Source: Psychrobacter sp. WY6
GTDB lineage: Bacteria > Pseudomonadota > Gammaproteobacteria > Pseudomonadales > Moraxellaceae
Direction of reading: 5' to 3'
Assembly (NCBI RefSeq): GCF_018448495.1
Contig: NZ_CP049902.1
Location: 2,418,001-2,482,000, forward strand
Length of the DNA stretch: 64,000 nt
Part shown: one piece after another, positions 50,501-62,133 of the stretch
How the letters are laid out: every line of letters starts with the position of its first letter
How positions within the stretch are numbered: position 1 is the first letter of the stretch
The notes under the pieces: model-generated
The model's input: the letters and a program-made list of their open reading frames with translations, nothing else
Told to the model about the DNA's origin: nothing
Database searches by the model: none
Position numbers and translations under genes: made by a program

Positions 50501-53500
50501 TAAGGTGCTGCTAGCGGTGCCGCCATCATTATCGGTGACGGTGTAATCAACAGTGGGGACTGTGCCATTAAAGTCTGCTGCTGGAACAAAGCTATAGCTG
50601 CCATCACTATTTAAAGTCAGTACGCCAATAGCGCTACCATTAGCGCTGATAGTGGTGGCGCTGCCAAGAGTGATCGCTACTTGGGTGCCACTACATCTAC
50701 ATCAACGCTTGCCGCTGATACGTTAAGCGTACTGCTGTCTATATCGGTGTCATTGTCAAGCACGTTGCCAGTTGCTGTGACCTCTTCTGCCACACGATTG
50801 CTATCAGGCTTGGCTATAGGCGCATCATTGACCGCTGTGACGGTGATGGTCTCTGTAGCAGTATCTGTACCGCCTTTGCCATCGCTGATGGTGTAGTCAA
50901 ATTCAACTTGACCATTAAAGTTGGCTTCTGGGGTAAAGGTAATAGCGCCGTTAATATCAATCTTGACCACGCCATTATCTACGGTAATGCTTTGCGCGAC
51001 CCCTGGGGTCAGTGCCGTACCATTAATGTTGATGATGCTTAACGTATCGCCATCAATGTCACTGTCACCTTTGAGTGGATTGAGGGCTATGGATTCGTCC
51101 TCATTCACCGTGTAGCTGTCATTCACTGCTATAGGCGCATCATTCACTGGGGTGATAACGATATCTAAGGTGCTGCTAGCGGTGCCGCCATCATTATCGG
51201 TGACGGTGTAATCAACAGTGGGGACTGTGCCATTAAAGTCTGCTGCTGGAACAAAGCTATAGCTGCCATCACTATTTAAAGTCAGTACGCCAATAGCGCT
51301 ACCATTAGCGCTGATAGTGGTGGCGCTGCCAAGAGTGATCGCTACTTGGGTGCCACTACCATCTATCAACGCTTGCCGCTGATACGTTAAGCGTACTGCT
51401 GTCTATATCGGTGTCATTGTCAAGCACGTTGCCAGTTGCTGTGACCTCTTCTGCCACACGATTGCTATCAGGCTTGGCTATAGGCGCATCATTGACCGCT
51501 GTGACGGTGATGGTCTCTGTAGCAGTATCTGTACCGCCTTTGCCATCGCTGATGGTGTAGTCAAATTCAACTTGACCATTTAAGTTGGCTTCTGGGGTGT
51601 AAAGCTGATACCACCATTGCTATCTATGCTGACGCTACCATTAGGCACACTAATGACTTGCGCTGCGCCAGTTAGCGCGGTGCCATTGATCGAGGTGATA
51701 CTTAACGTATCGCCATCAATGTCGCTGTCACCTTTGAGTGGGGTTAAGATGACTGAACCATCTTCAGCAACCGTGTAGCTGTCATTCACCGCAATCGGTG
51801 CATCATTGACCGCCGTGACGGTGATGGTCTCTGTAGCAGTATCTGTACCGCCTTTGCCATCGCTGATGGTGTACGGGAAGCTCACGCTGCCATTAAAGTT
51901 GGCATTTGGGGTGAAGGTGATGACGCCAGCAGTATCTACGCTGATCATACCATTGTCTACAGTAATGTCTTTGGCGGTGCCAAGCACTGGCATCGACTCA
52001 CCATTGATCGAGGTGATACTTAACGTATCGCCATCAATATCGCTGTCACCATTGAGCGGTGTCAAGATGACTGAGCCATCTTCAACTACGGTGTAGCTGT
52101 CATTCACTGCAATAGGCGCATCATTGACCGCTGTGACGGTGATGGTCTCTGTAGCAGTATCTGTACCGCCTTTGCCATCGCTGATGGTGTAGTCAAATTC
52201 AACTTGACCATTAAAGTTGGCTTCTGGGGTAAAGGTAATAGCGCCGTTAATATCAATCTTGACCACGCCATTATCTACGGTAATGCTTTGCGCGACCCCT
52301 GGGGTCAGTGCCGTACCATTAATGTTGATGATGCTTAACGTATCGCCATCAATGTCACTGTCACCTTTGAGTGGATTGAGGGCTATGGATTCGTCCTCAT
52401 TCACCGTGTAGCTGTCATTCACTGCTATAGGCGCATCATTCACTGGGGTGATAACGATATCTAAGGTGCTGCTAGCGGTGCCGCCATCATTATCGGTGAC
52501 GGTGTAATCAACAGTGGGGACTGTGCCATTAAAGTCTGCTGCTGGAACAAAGCTATAGCTGCCATCACTATTTAAAGTCAGTACGCCAATCGCTACCATT
52601 AGCGCTGATAGTGGTGGCGCTGCCAAGAGTGATCGCTACTTGGGTGCCACTACCATCTACATCAACGCTTGCCGCTGATACGTTAAGCGTACTGCTGTCT
52701 ATATCGGTGTCATTGTCAAGCACGTTGCCAGTTGCTGTGACCTCTTCTGCCACACGATTGCTATCAGGCTTGGCTATAGGCGCATCATTGACCGCTGTGA
52801 CGGTGATGGTCTCTGTAGCAGTATCTGTACCGCCTTTGCCATCGCTGATGGTGTAGTCAATTCAACTTGACCATTAAAGTTGGCTTCTGGGGTAAAGCTG
52901 ATACCACCATTGCTATCTATGCTGACGCTACCATTAGGCACACTAATGACTTGCGCTGCGCCAGTTAGCGCGGTGCCATTGATCGAGGTGATACTTAACG
53001 TATCGCCATCAATGTCGCTGTCACCTTTGAGTGGGGTTAAGATGACTGAACCATCTTCAGCAACCGTGTAGCTGTCATTCACCGCAATCGGTGCATCATT
53101 GACCGCCGTGACGGTGATGGTCTCTGTAGCAGTATCTGTACCGCCTTTGCCATCGCTGATGGTGTACGGGAAGCTCACGCTGCCATTAAAGTTGGCATTT
53201 GGGGTGAAGGTGATGACGCCAGCAGTATCTACGCTGATCATACCATTGTCTACAGTAATGTCTTTGGCGGTGCCAAGCACTGGCATCGACTCACCATTGA
53301 TCGAGGTGATACTTAACGTATCGCCATCAATATCGCTGTCACCATTGAGCGGTGTCAAGATGACTGAGCCATCTTCAACTACGGTGTAGCTGTCATTCAC
53401 TGCAATAGGCGCATCATTGACCGCTGTGACGGTGATGGTCTCTGTAGCAGTATCTGTACCGCCTTTGCCATCGCTGATGGTGTAGTCAAATTCAACTTGA

Positions 53501-56500
53501 CCATTAAAGTTGGCTTCTGGGGTAAAGGTAATAGCGCCGTTAATATCAATCTTGACCACGCCATTATCTACGGTAATGCTTTGCGCGACCCCTGGGGTCA
53601 GTGCCGTACCATTAATGTTGATGATGCTTAACGTATCGCCATCAATGTCACTGTCACCTTTGAGTGGATTGAGGGCTATGGATTCGTCCTCATTCACCGT
53701 GTAGCTGTCATTCATGCTATAGGCGCATCATTCACTGGGGTGATAACGATATCTAAGGTGCTGCTAGCGGTGCCGCCATCATTATCGGTGACGGTGTAAT
53801 CAACAGTGGGGACTGTGCCATTAAAGTCTGCTGCTGGAACAAAGCTATAGCTGCCATCACTTTAAAGTCAGTACGCCAATAGCGCTACCATTAGCGCTGA
53901 TAGTGGTGGCGCTGCCAAGAGTGATCGCTACTTGGGTGCCACTACCATCTACATCAACGCTTGCCGCTGATACGTTAAGCGTATGCTGTCATATCGGTGT
54001 CATTGTCAAGCACGTTGCCAGTTGCTGTGACCTCTTCTGCCACACGATTGCTATCAGGCTTGGCTATAGGCGCATCATTGACCGCTGTGACGGTGATGGT
54101 CTCTGTAGCAGTATCTGTACCGCCTTTGCCATCGCTGATGGTGTAGTCAAATTCAACTTGACCATTAAAGTTGGCTTCTGGGGTAAAGCTGATACCACCA
54201 TTGCTATCTATGCTGACGCTACCATTAGGCACACTAATGACTTGCGCTGCGCCAGTTAGCGCGGTGCCATGATAGAGGTGATACTAACGTAGCGCATCAA
54301 TGCGTGCACCTTGAGGGTTAAGATGAGAACCATCTTCAGCAACGTGTAGCTGTCATTCACCGCAATCGGTGCATCATTGACCGCTGTGACGGTGATGGTC
54401 TATGTAGCAGTATCTGTACCGCCTTTGCCATCGCTGATGGTGTAGTCAAATTCAACTTGACCATTAAAGTTGGCTTCTGGGGTAAAGGTAATAGCGCCGT
54501 TAATATCAATCTTGACCACGCCATTATCTACGGTAATGCTTTGCGCGACCCCTGGGTCAGTGCCGTACCATTAATGTTGATGATGCTTAACGTATCGCCA
54601 TCAATGTCACTGTCACCTTTGAGTGGATTGAGGGCTATGGATTCGTCCTCATTCACCGTGTAGCTGTCATTCACTGCTATAGGCGCATCATTCACTGGGG
54701 TGATAACGATATCTAAGGTGCTGCTAGCGGTGCCGCCATCATTATCGGTGACGGTGTAATCAACAGTGGGGACTGTGCCATTAAAGTCTGCTGCTGGAAC
54801 AAAGCTATAGCTGCCATCACTATTTAAAGTCAGTACGCCAATAGCGCTACCATTAGCGCTGATAGTGGTGGCGCTGCCAAGAGTGATCGCTACTTGGGTG
54901 CCACTACCATCTACATCAACGCTTGCCGCTGATACGTTAAGCGTACTGCTGTCTATATCGGTGTCATTGTCAAGCACGTTGCCAGTTGCTGTGACCTCTT
55001 CTGCCACACGATTGCTATCAGGCTTGGCTATAGGCGCATCATTGACCGCTGTGACGGTGATGGTCTCTGTAGCAGTATCTGTACCGCCTTTGCCATCGCT
55101 GATGGTGTAGTCAAATTCAACTTGACCATTAAAGTTGGCTTCTGGGGTAAAGCTGATACCACCATTGCTATCTATGCTGACGCTACCATTAGGCACACTA
55201 ATGACTTGCGCTGCGCCAGTTAGCGCGGTGCCATTGATCGAGGTGATACTTAACGTATCGCCATCAATGTCGCTGTCACCTTTGAGTGGGGTTAAGATGA
55301 CTGAACCATCTTCAGCAACCGTGTAGCTGTCATTCACCGCAATCGGTGCATCATTGACCGCCGTGACGGTGATGGTCTCTGTAGCAGTATCTGTACCGCC
55401 TTTGCCATCGCTGATGGTGTAGTCAAATTCAACTTGACCATTAAAGTTGGCTTCTGGGGTAAAGCTGATACCACCATTGCTATCCATGCTGACGCTACCA
55501 TTAGGCACACTAATGACTTGCGCTGCGCCAGTTAGCGCGGTGCCATTGATCGAGGTGATACTTAACGTATCGCCATCAATGTCACTGTCACCTTTGAGTG
55601 GATTGAGGGCTATGGATTCGTCCTCATTCACCGTGTAGCTGTCATTCACTGCTATAGGCGCATCATTCACTGGGGTGATAACGATATCTAAGGTGCTGCT
55701 AGCGGTGCCGCCATCATTATCGGTGACGGTGTAATCAACAGTGGGGACTGTGCCATTAAAGTCTGCTGCTGGAACAAAGCTATAGCTGCCATCACTATTT
55801 AAAGTCAGTACGCCAATAGCGCTACCATTAGCGCTGATAGTGGTGGCGCTGCCAAGAGTGATCGCTACTTGGGTGCCACTACCATCTACATCAACGCTTG
55901 CCGCTGATACGTTAAGCGTACTGCTGTCTATATCGGTGTCATTGTCAAGCACGTTGCCAGTTGCTGTGACCTCTTCTGCCACACGATTGCTATCAGGCTT
56001 GGCTATAGGCGCATCATTGACCGCTGTGACGGTGATGGTCTCTGTAGCAGTATCTGTACCGCCTTTGCCATCGCTGATGGTGTAGTCAAATTCAACTTGA
56101 CCATTAAAGTTGGCTTCTGGGGTAAAGCTGATACCACCATTGCTATCTATGCTGACGCTACCATTAGGCACACTAATGACTTGCGCTGCGCCAGTTAGCG
56201 CGGTGCCATTGATCGAGGTGATACTTAACGTATCGCCATCAATGTCGCTGTCACCTTTGAGTGGGGTTAAGATGACTGAACCATCTTCAGCAACCGTGTA
56301 GCTGTCATTCACCGCAATCGGTGCATCATTCACTGGGGTGATAACGATATCTAAGGTGCTGCTAGCGGTGCCGCCATCATTATCGGTGACGGTGTAATCA
56401 ACAGTGGGGACTGTGCCATTAAAGTCTGCTGCTGGAACAAAGCTATAGCTGCCATCACTATTTAAAGTCAGTACGCCAATAGCGCTACCATTAGCGCTGA

Positions 56501-59479
56501 TAGTGGTGGCGCTGCCAAGAGTGATCGCTACTTGGGTGCCACTACCATCTACATCAACGCTTGCCGCTGATACGTTAAGCGTACTGCTGTCTATATCGGT
56601 GTCATTGTCAAGCACGTTGCCAGTTGCTGTGACCTCTTCTGCCACACGATTGCTATCAGGCTTGGCTATAGGCGCATCATTGACCGCTGTGACGGTGATG
56701 GTCTCTGTAGCAGTATCTGTACCGCCTTTGCCATCGCTGATGGTGTAGTCAAATTCAACTTGACCATTAAAGTTGGCTTCTGGGGTAAAGCTGATACCAC
56801 CATTGCTATCTATGCTGACGCTACCATTAGGCACACTAATGACTTGCGCTGCGCCAGTTAGCGCGGTGCCATTGATCGAGGTGATACTTAACGTATCGCC
56901 ATCAATGTCACTGTCACCTTTGAGTGGATTGAGGGCTATGGATTCGTCCTCATTCACCGTGTAGCTGTCATTCACTGCTATAGGCGCATCATTCACTGGG
57001 GTGATAACGATATCTAAGGTGCTGCTAGCGGTGCCGCCATCATTATCGGTGACGGTGTAATCAACAGTGGGGACTGTGCCATTAAAGTCTGCTGCTGGAA
57101 CAAAGCTATAGCTGCCATCACTATTTAAAGTCAGTACGCCAATAGCGCTACCATTAGCGCTGATAGTGGTGGCGCTGCCAAGAGTGATCGCTACTTGGGT
57201 GCCACTACCATCTACATCAACGCTTGCCGCTGATACGTTAAGCGTACTGCTGTCTATATCGGTGTCATTGTCAAGCACGTTGCCAGTTGCTGTGACCTCT
57301 TCTGCCACACGATTGCTATCAGGCTTGGCTATAGGCGCATCATTGACCGCTGTGACGGTGATGGTCTCTGTAGCAGTATCTGTACCGCCTTTGCCATCGC
57401 TGATGGTGTAGTCAAATTCAACTTGACCATTAAAGTTGGCTTCTGGGGTAAAGGTAATAGCGCCGTTAATATCAATCTTGACCACGCCATTATCTACGGT
57501 AATGCTTTGCGCGACCCCTGGGGTCAGTGCCGTACCATTAATGTTGATGATGCTTAACGTATCGCCATCAATGTCACTGTCACCTTTGAGTGGATTGAGG
57601 GCTATGGATTCGTCCTCATTCACCGTGTAGCTGTCATTCACTGCTATAGGCGCATCATTCACTGGGGTGATAACGATATCTAAGGTGCTGCTAGCGGTGC
57701 CGCCATCATTATCGGTGACGGTGTAATCAACAGTGGGGACTGTGCCATTAAAGTCTGCTGCTGGAACAAAGCTATAGCTGCCATCACTATTTAAAGTCAG
57801 TACGCCAATAGCGCTACCATTAGCGCTGATAGTGGTGGCGCTGCCAAGAGTGATCGCTACTTGGGTGCCACTACCATCTACATCAACGCTTGCCGCTGAT
57901 ACGTTAAGCGTACTGCTGTCTATATCGGTGTCATTGTCAAGCACGTTGCCAGTTGCTGTGACCTCTTCTGCCACACGATTGCTATCAGGCTTGGCTATAG
58001 GCGCATCATTGACCGCTGTGACGGTGATGGTCTCTGTAGCAGTATCTGTACCGCCTTTGCCATCGCTGATGGTGTAGTCAAATTCAACTTGACCATTAAA
58101 GTTGGCTTCTGGGGTAAAGCTGATATCACCATTGCTATCTATGCTGACGCTACCATTAGGCACACTAATGACTTGCGCTGCGCCAGTTAGCGCGGTGCCA
58201 TTGATCGAGGTGATACTTAACGTATCGCCATCAATGTCACTGTCACCTTTGAGTGGATTGAGGGCTATGGATTCGTCCTCATTCACCGTGTAGCTGTCAT
58301 TCACTGCTATAGGCGCATCATTCACTGGGGTGATAACGATATCTAAGGTGCTGCTAGCGGTGCCGCCATCATTATCGGTGACGGTGTAATCAACAGTGGG
58401 GACTGTGCCATTAAAGTCTGCTGCTGGAACAAAGCTATAGCTGCCATCACTATTTAAAGTCAGTACGCCAATAGCGCTACCATTAGCGCTGATAGTGGTG
58501 GCGCTGCCAAGAGTGATCGCTACTTGGGTGCCACTACCATCTACATCAACGCTTGCCGCTGATACGTTAAGCGTACTGCTGTCTATATCGGTGTCATTGT
58601 CAAGCACGTTGCCAGTTGCTGTGACCTCTTCTGCCACACATTGCTATCAGGCTTGGCTATAGGCGCATCATTGACCGCTGTGACGGTGATGGTCTCTGTA
58701 GCAGTATCTGTACCGCCTTTGCCATCGCTGATGGTGTAGTCAAATTCAACTTGACCATTAAAGTTGGCTTCTGGGGTAAAGGTAATAGCGCCGTTAATAT
58801 CAATCTTGACCACGCCATTATCTACGGTAATGCTTTGCGCGACCCCTGGGGTCAGTGCCGTACCATTAATGTTGATGATACTTAACGTATCGCCATCAAT
58901 GTCACTGTCACCTTTGAGTGGGGTTAAGATGACTGAACCATCTTCAGCAACCGTGTAGCTGTCATTCACTGCTATAGGATCATCGTTAGTTAGCTTACTA
59001 TCATTATCTTTACCTCTACTGCTACCAGCAACTAAGCCTATCAGCCCTAGACTAGCTGCCGCAGGTATCCACCAAGGTAAGCCTGCTGCTGCGATATACT
59101 GAGTACCACCTAATGCTTGACCTTCCGTATCACCTATTGCTAGCTGAGTGACGTAATCATAGGTCTCGCCGGTATCAGGAATATAATAATAATATTCTCC
59201 ATTCTCAGCTATTCCGAGCAGCGCGCTATCTGAGCTGTCATAGAACCCTTCTATAATAAGATCGCTATCTTGCCCTTCTTCTTCGAATGAGATATGCAAA
59301 TTATTCTTTATGCGCTTAGTAATAATATGATTGGGAGCACGGCCAATAGCCGTATCGTAAAACTCATAATTAACTTTATCTACTGCAGCGATAACTGTAG
59401 GCTTGCCATCTTTTGTAATTACTTGCACTTGATCAACAGTGCTATTGGTATTATGAGTCTTAACGATAATAGTATTCAT
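38526..59479 (-). CDS. giant RTX biofilm adhesin (BapA/LapA/Cat1-like), frame broken by many indels
   Basis: Cell-surface adhesin of about 6,980 codons. Domains in order: BapA-type N-terminal domain (residues 1-155) with an AAAG motif at 130-133 and a hydrophobic stretch to 152; about 40 repeat modules (residues about 167-4,518), each ending in VNDAPIA; non-identical cadherin/Ig-like domains to about 6,800; RTX nonapeptides (GGAGNDTLIGGSGKDILEGG) and a C-terminal secretion signal ending TDITPTII. Acidic DxDxDG motifs suggest calcium binding. The start has an AGGAAG ribosome-binding site and lies 93 bases after the OmpA-like gene. At least 20 single- or few-base frame breaks interrupt it, most cleanly corrected by comparison with sister repeats, so I think the real gene is one ORF. 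P. arcticus has a similar approx. 20-kb gene, cat1, needed for attachment (recalled). Repeat number may be misassembled. Confidence 0.87.
38840..39040 (-). other. RTX nonapeptide repeat block of the adhesin
   Basis: Encodes repeats such as GGAGNDTLI, GGSGKDILE, GGAGDDFLS and GNAGADTLR, the calcium-binding beta-roll of type I secretion substrates. It folds outside the cell when calcium binds and lies just before the secretion signal. Confidence 0.9.
45926..58979 (-). repeat. tandem adhesin repeat array: 14 copies of a 117-residue and 26 of a 104-105-residue module
   Basis: The array is 13.05 kb, in agreement with 14 modules of 351 bases and 26 of about 313. Type A modules start KPDSNRVAEEVTATGNVLDN. 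Type B modules start VNDSYTV and combine one of three N-terminal parts (NEDESIALNPLKG, AEDGSVILTPLKG, VEDGSVILTPLNG) with one of three C-terminal cassettes (GAAQVISVPNGS, PGVAQSITVDNG, ESMPVLGTAKDI). Modules of one type are near identical in DNA. A-B pairs repeat every 663 bases at 55.8-58.1 kb, and a four-module unit repeats every 1,290-1,296 bases near 46-48 and 51-53.7 kb. Nearly all breaks lie between 47.9 and 54.6 kb. Confidence 0.9.
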
Positions 59480-59572
59480 ATTCTTCCTAAAATTTTTAAT
59501 TTAAATTGTGTCGCTTAAGTTGCTTTTAAGTTGGTAACGTCAGTCACTAAAGGATAATAGGACTATAATTGC

Positions 59573-60546
59573 TTAGAGTTCTTCAACAATAGCGACCACA
59601 CGACGATTAAGTTGTCGACCTTCCTCGCTATCATTACTCGCTCTTGGTTTTAACTCGCCATAACCAATACTTTTAAGCGCTCAGCTGCAATCTGAAAGCG
59701 AGTAATTAATACTTCTCTTACCGCATCGACACGTCGCTGTGATAGAGCTGGTTGTAGCTATCACTACCACGACTATCTGTATGACCTTCAATAGTTGTCA
59801 TAGTGTTTGGATACTGCATCATAAATTTGCCAATTCTGCCAATTCTGCGTAGTACTCTGGGTTTACCATAGCTTTATCAGTCTCAAACAATACTTCAAGA
59901 TCGATAGTGACTGCTTTCTCTAAAACAAGAGGTTTTGGTTGTATCATTGGAGGCGGTGTCACAGGTCTTGGAGTAGCTACAACGGCGCTGAACAATTAGG
60001 AACTACACGGCTAATTTGATGGGATTGATAACGATTATTAGAGAGTATTTGTGATGCATCATTCGACGTTAATTGTTTTAATGTACTTTGACCTGTTTCG
60101 TCCATCTCAACATCAAAGAAGTAAGTTCGACCACCCACTAGCTGATAAGTATTTTTGTTGGCTAGTAAATCATTGCTTTTAAATCCCGTAGCATGGACAC
60201 TAAGCTGATTGGTACCCACGCATGAGTTGACGACAGTATAGTTACCAGCTTGGAGACTGGCTTGAAATCTATTGTTGACTGCAATATTAGCACTTGTTTG
60301 CTCAGGGTTATTATCGTTTTTTCGAATGAACACCAGTCGAGCACTATCAGTAGTAACTTGTCTTGCTAGCATCGCATTAATATCAGTATCTACTTGGTTA
60401 TTCCATACAACTTTGCCAACACGTCGGCTATCTCCATCGTTATCGATAATGCTGTTACTGTTACCAGTGATGGCACAAGCAGATATACCAAATAGAATAG
60501 TCGATAATACAACGATGCTAATGATTTTTTTAAATAGTTGTTCCAT
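59573..60546 (-). pseudogene. OmpA-family lipoprotein upstream of the adhesin, several frameshifts
   Basis: N-terminus MEQLFKKIISIVVLSTILFG with lipobox GISAC (Cys at residue 24) marks an outer-membrane lipoprotein. The first part (59,977-60,546) is a soluble domain of unknown fold with AVNNRFQASLQAGNYTVVNS. Further frames give a proline-rich linker (TPRPVTPPPMIQPKPL) and an OmpA C-terminal peptidoglycan-binding domain: TIEGHTDSRGSDSYN, LSQRRVDAVREVL and QLNRRVVAIVEEL, ending at 59,573. At least three breaks separate these pieces. It precedes the adhesin by 93 bases on the same strand. An OmpA-like gene next to the Bap and type I secretion genes is also known in Acinetobacter. It probably anchors the export or adhesin apparatus to peptidoglycan. 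Confidence 0.8.
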
Positions 60547-60830
60547 AGTAGAATCCTGAAGATAAGCTTATAGAATAATGGTTAGTTAAAAGTTCTGTGT
60601 TTTTTAGTTATATAAATCACATAAAAATTTATTGCTTCAAGTTCTTTACTTAAAGTTACAAAGAATATAAGCTGCATATTTATACCAAAATTTCACTAAA
60701 AATTAAATATATAGACAAAGTTAAACTATAGCTATAGCTATAGCTATATTGATTTTTTAACTTATATACGTTTTAATAATTCTATAAGTATACTTTATCT
60801 ACCCCACTCTCAACTTATTTTTCTAAGGTA
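60547..60830 (-). promoter_or_regulatory. promoter region of the OmpA-adhesin operon with a CTATAG tandem repeat
   Basis: 284 AT-rich bases without a gene. A hexanucleotide tandem, CTATAG repeated almost four times, lies at 60,726-60,748, about 180 bases upstream of the lipoprotein start. Promoter boxes cannot be placed with confidence. Confidence 0.5.
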
Positions 60831-60901
60831 TTGAACCGCCCCGACTATATCGGAGAGTGATTTACTTGAGTCAGGCAGCGATGCCTGACAGGGTTAAATT
60901 A

Positions 60902-61767
60902 TCATATCCGCTTTTCAAATTCAAAAGGTGATACATAACCAATTGTGCTATGCAGTCGTATTTTGTTAAACCAATCTACCCATCAAGGGTTGCCAGTTCA
61001 ACATCGTTCACACCAGACCAGCTCTCTTTCAAATAATGAATCACCTCAGACTCATACAGCCCATTGACCGTTTCAGCCAATGCATTGTCGTATGAATCGC
61101 CTGTTGCACCAACAGAAGCAATCACGCCGCAGTCAGTCATCTTATCAGTGTAGCGAATAGATAAGTACTGAACCCCTCGATCGCTATGATGAATGACATC
61201 CTTAGGATTATTCCTATCCGCTATCGCTTGATTAAGCGCTGCCATCACCATATCGGTATTCATGCGATTCGATACTTTCCAGCCCAAATAGCGCGGACAA
61301 ACACATCAATGATAAAAGCAGTATAGACCCAGCCGCTTGTCGTCTTGATATAGGTAAAGTCAGCCACCCACAGCTGGTTAGGGCGATGAGCGCTAAAGTT
61401 ACGATTGACTAGGTCATTAGCCCGTAGTTGGTCATCACGGCTATTAGTGGTAATCTTACCCTTACCGCGCCGAACCCCTTGAATGCTATGCTGTCGCATT
61501 AACCGCTCTACGGTGCAGCGAGCAACCTTTAACCCGTCAGATTTCATCTGCTGCCGGACTTTACGCGCACCGTAACGGCACTTGCTGTCCTGCCAAATAC
61601 GTTTAATCTCACTGAGATAATAATCGTCATATTGACTACGCTGTGAACGCTTTTCAGGGCTTTCTTCTAGCTCTTTAGCGCGATAGTATGTGGATGGGTA
61701 ATCAGTAGTACTCGACAGATTGGCTCGATCCCATAATTATTCTTATGCTCATCAATAAAGTTGACCA
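60902..61767 (-). pseudogene. IS3 transposase OrfB, frameshifted
   Basis: The frames together give HTH_21 (MVNFIDEHKNNYGIEPICRV), then KSDGLKVARCTVERLMRQHS, the core with Asp in WVADFTYIKT, Asp in HHSDRGVQY, Glu in NALAETVNGLYESEVI, and the family C-terminus ending at 60,902. Breaks lie near 61,720, 61,275 and 60,975. It needs at least three repairs to be full length. Confidence 0.8.
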
Positions 61768-61770
61768 TTA

Positions 61771-62083
61771 CTAAGGCGTGTGGTCTATCTCCGCCTGGGC
61801 TTCAATCCCAGCAGCCTTACGTATAATCTCATTGGCTTGTCTGAGCTCTCTGCATTTACGTTCAAGCTCTTTGATACGCTGCTCTTGGCTTTGAGCTTGA
61901 ATATGTGCAGGAATGGTTTGATTGATGTGCTTTTTATGCCAGGATCGAAGGGTCTCAGGCGTGCAGCCAATCTTAGGGGCAATGGCTTGGATGGCTGACC
62001 AGTAGAGGGATAGTCGCTGCTGCTTCAATCAGCATGCGAACGGCGCGCTCTTTAATCTCAGGAGTGTAGGTTTGTTTTTTCAT
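61771..62083 (-). pseudogene. IS3 transposase OrfA, frameshifted
   Basis: Starts MKKQTYTPEIKERAVRMLIE and, after a break near 62,010, continues WSAIQAIAPKIGCTPETLRS and a coiled region with RELRQANEIIRKAAGIEAQA. It is the DNA-binding partner of the OrfB above. Confidence 0.8.
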
Positions 62084-62133
62084 TGTCGGAGACTCAACAT
62101 TCTGGAGAATACAACAATCCCGGAGCGGTTCAA

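Larger units (their letters stand above)
60831..62133 (-). mobile_element. IS3-family insertion sequence (IS51-like)
   Basis: 1,303 bases with ends TTGAACCGCCCCG and, inverted, TTGAACCGCTCCG, and transposase frames on the minus strand. No clear target duplication. Its right end abuts a fragment of a different IS3 element. A diverged end of the same type lies at 32,196-32,293. Confidence 0.85.

Noticed and set aside
45655-58958. Many open frames of 60-100 residues on the plus strand opposite the adhesin repeats
   Set aside because: They recur with exactly the repeat period, are antisense shadows of the modules, and lack ribosome-binding sites.
45926-58979. Regularly repeated DNA as a CRISPR array
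   Set aside because: Units are 312-351 bases, fully coding and without variable spacers; no cas genes.
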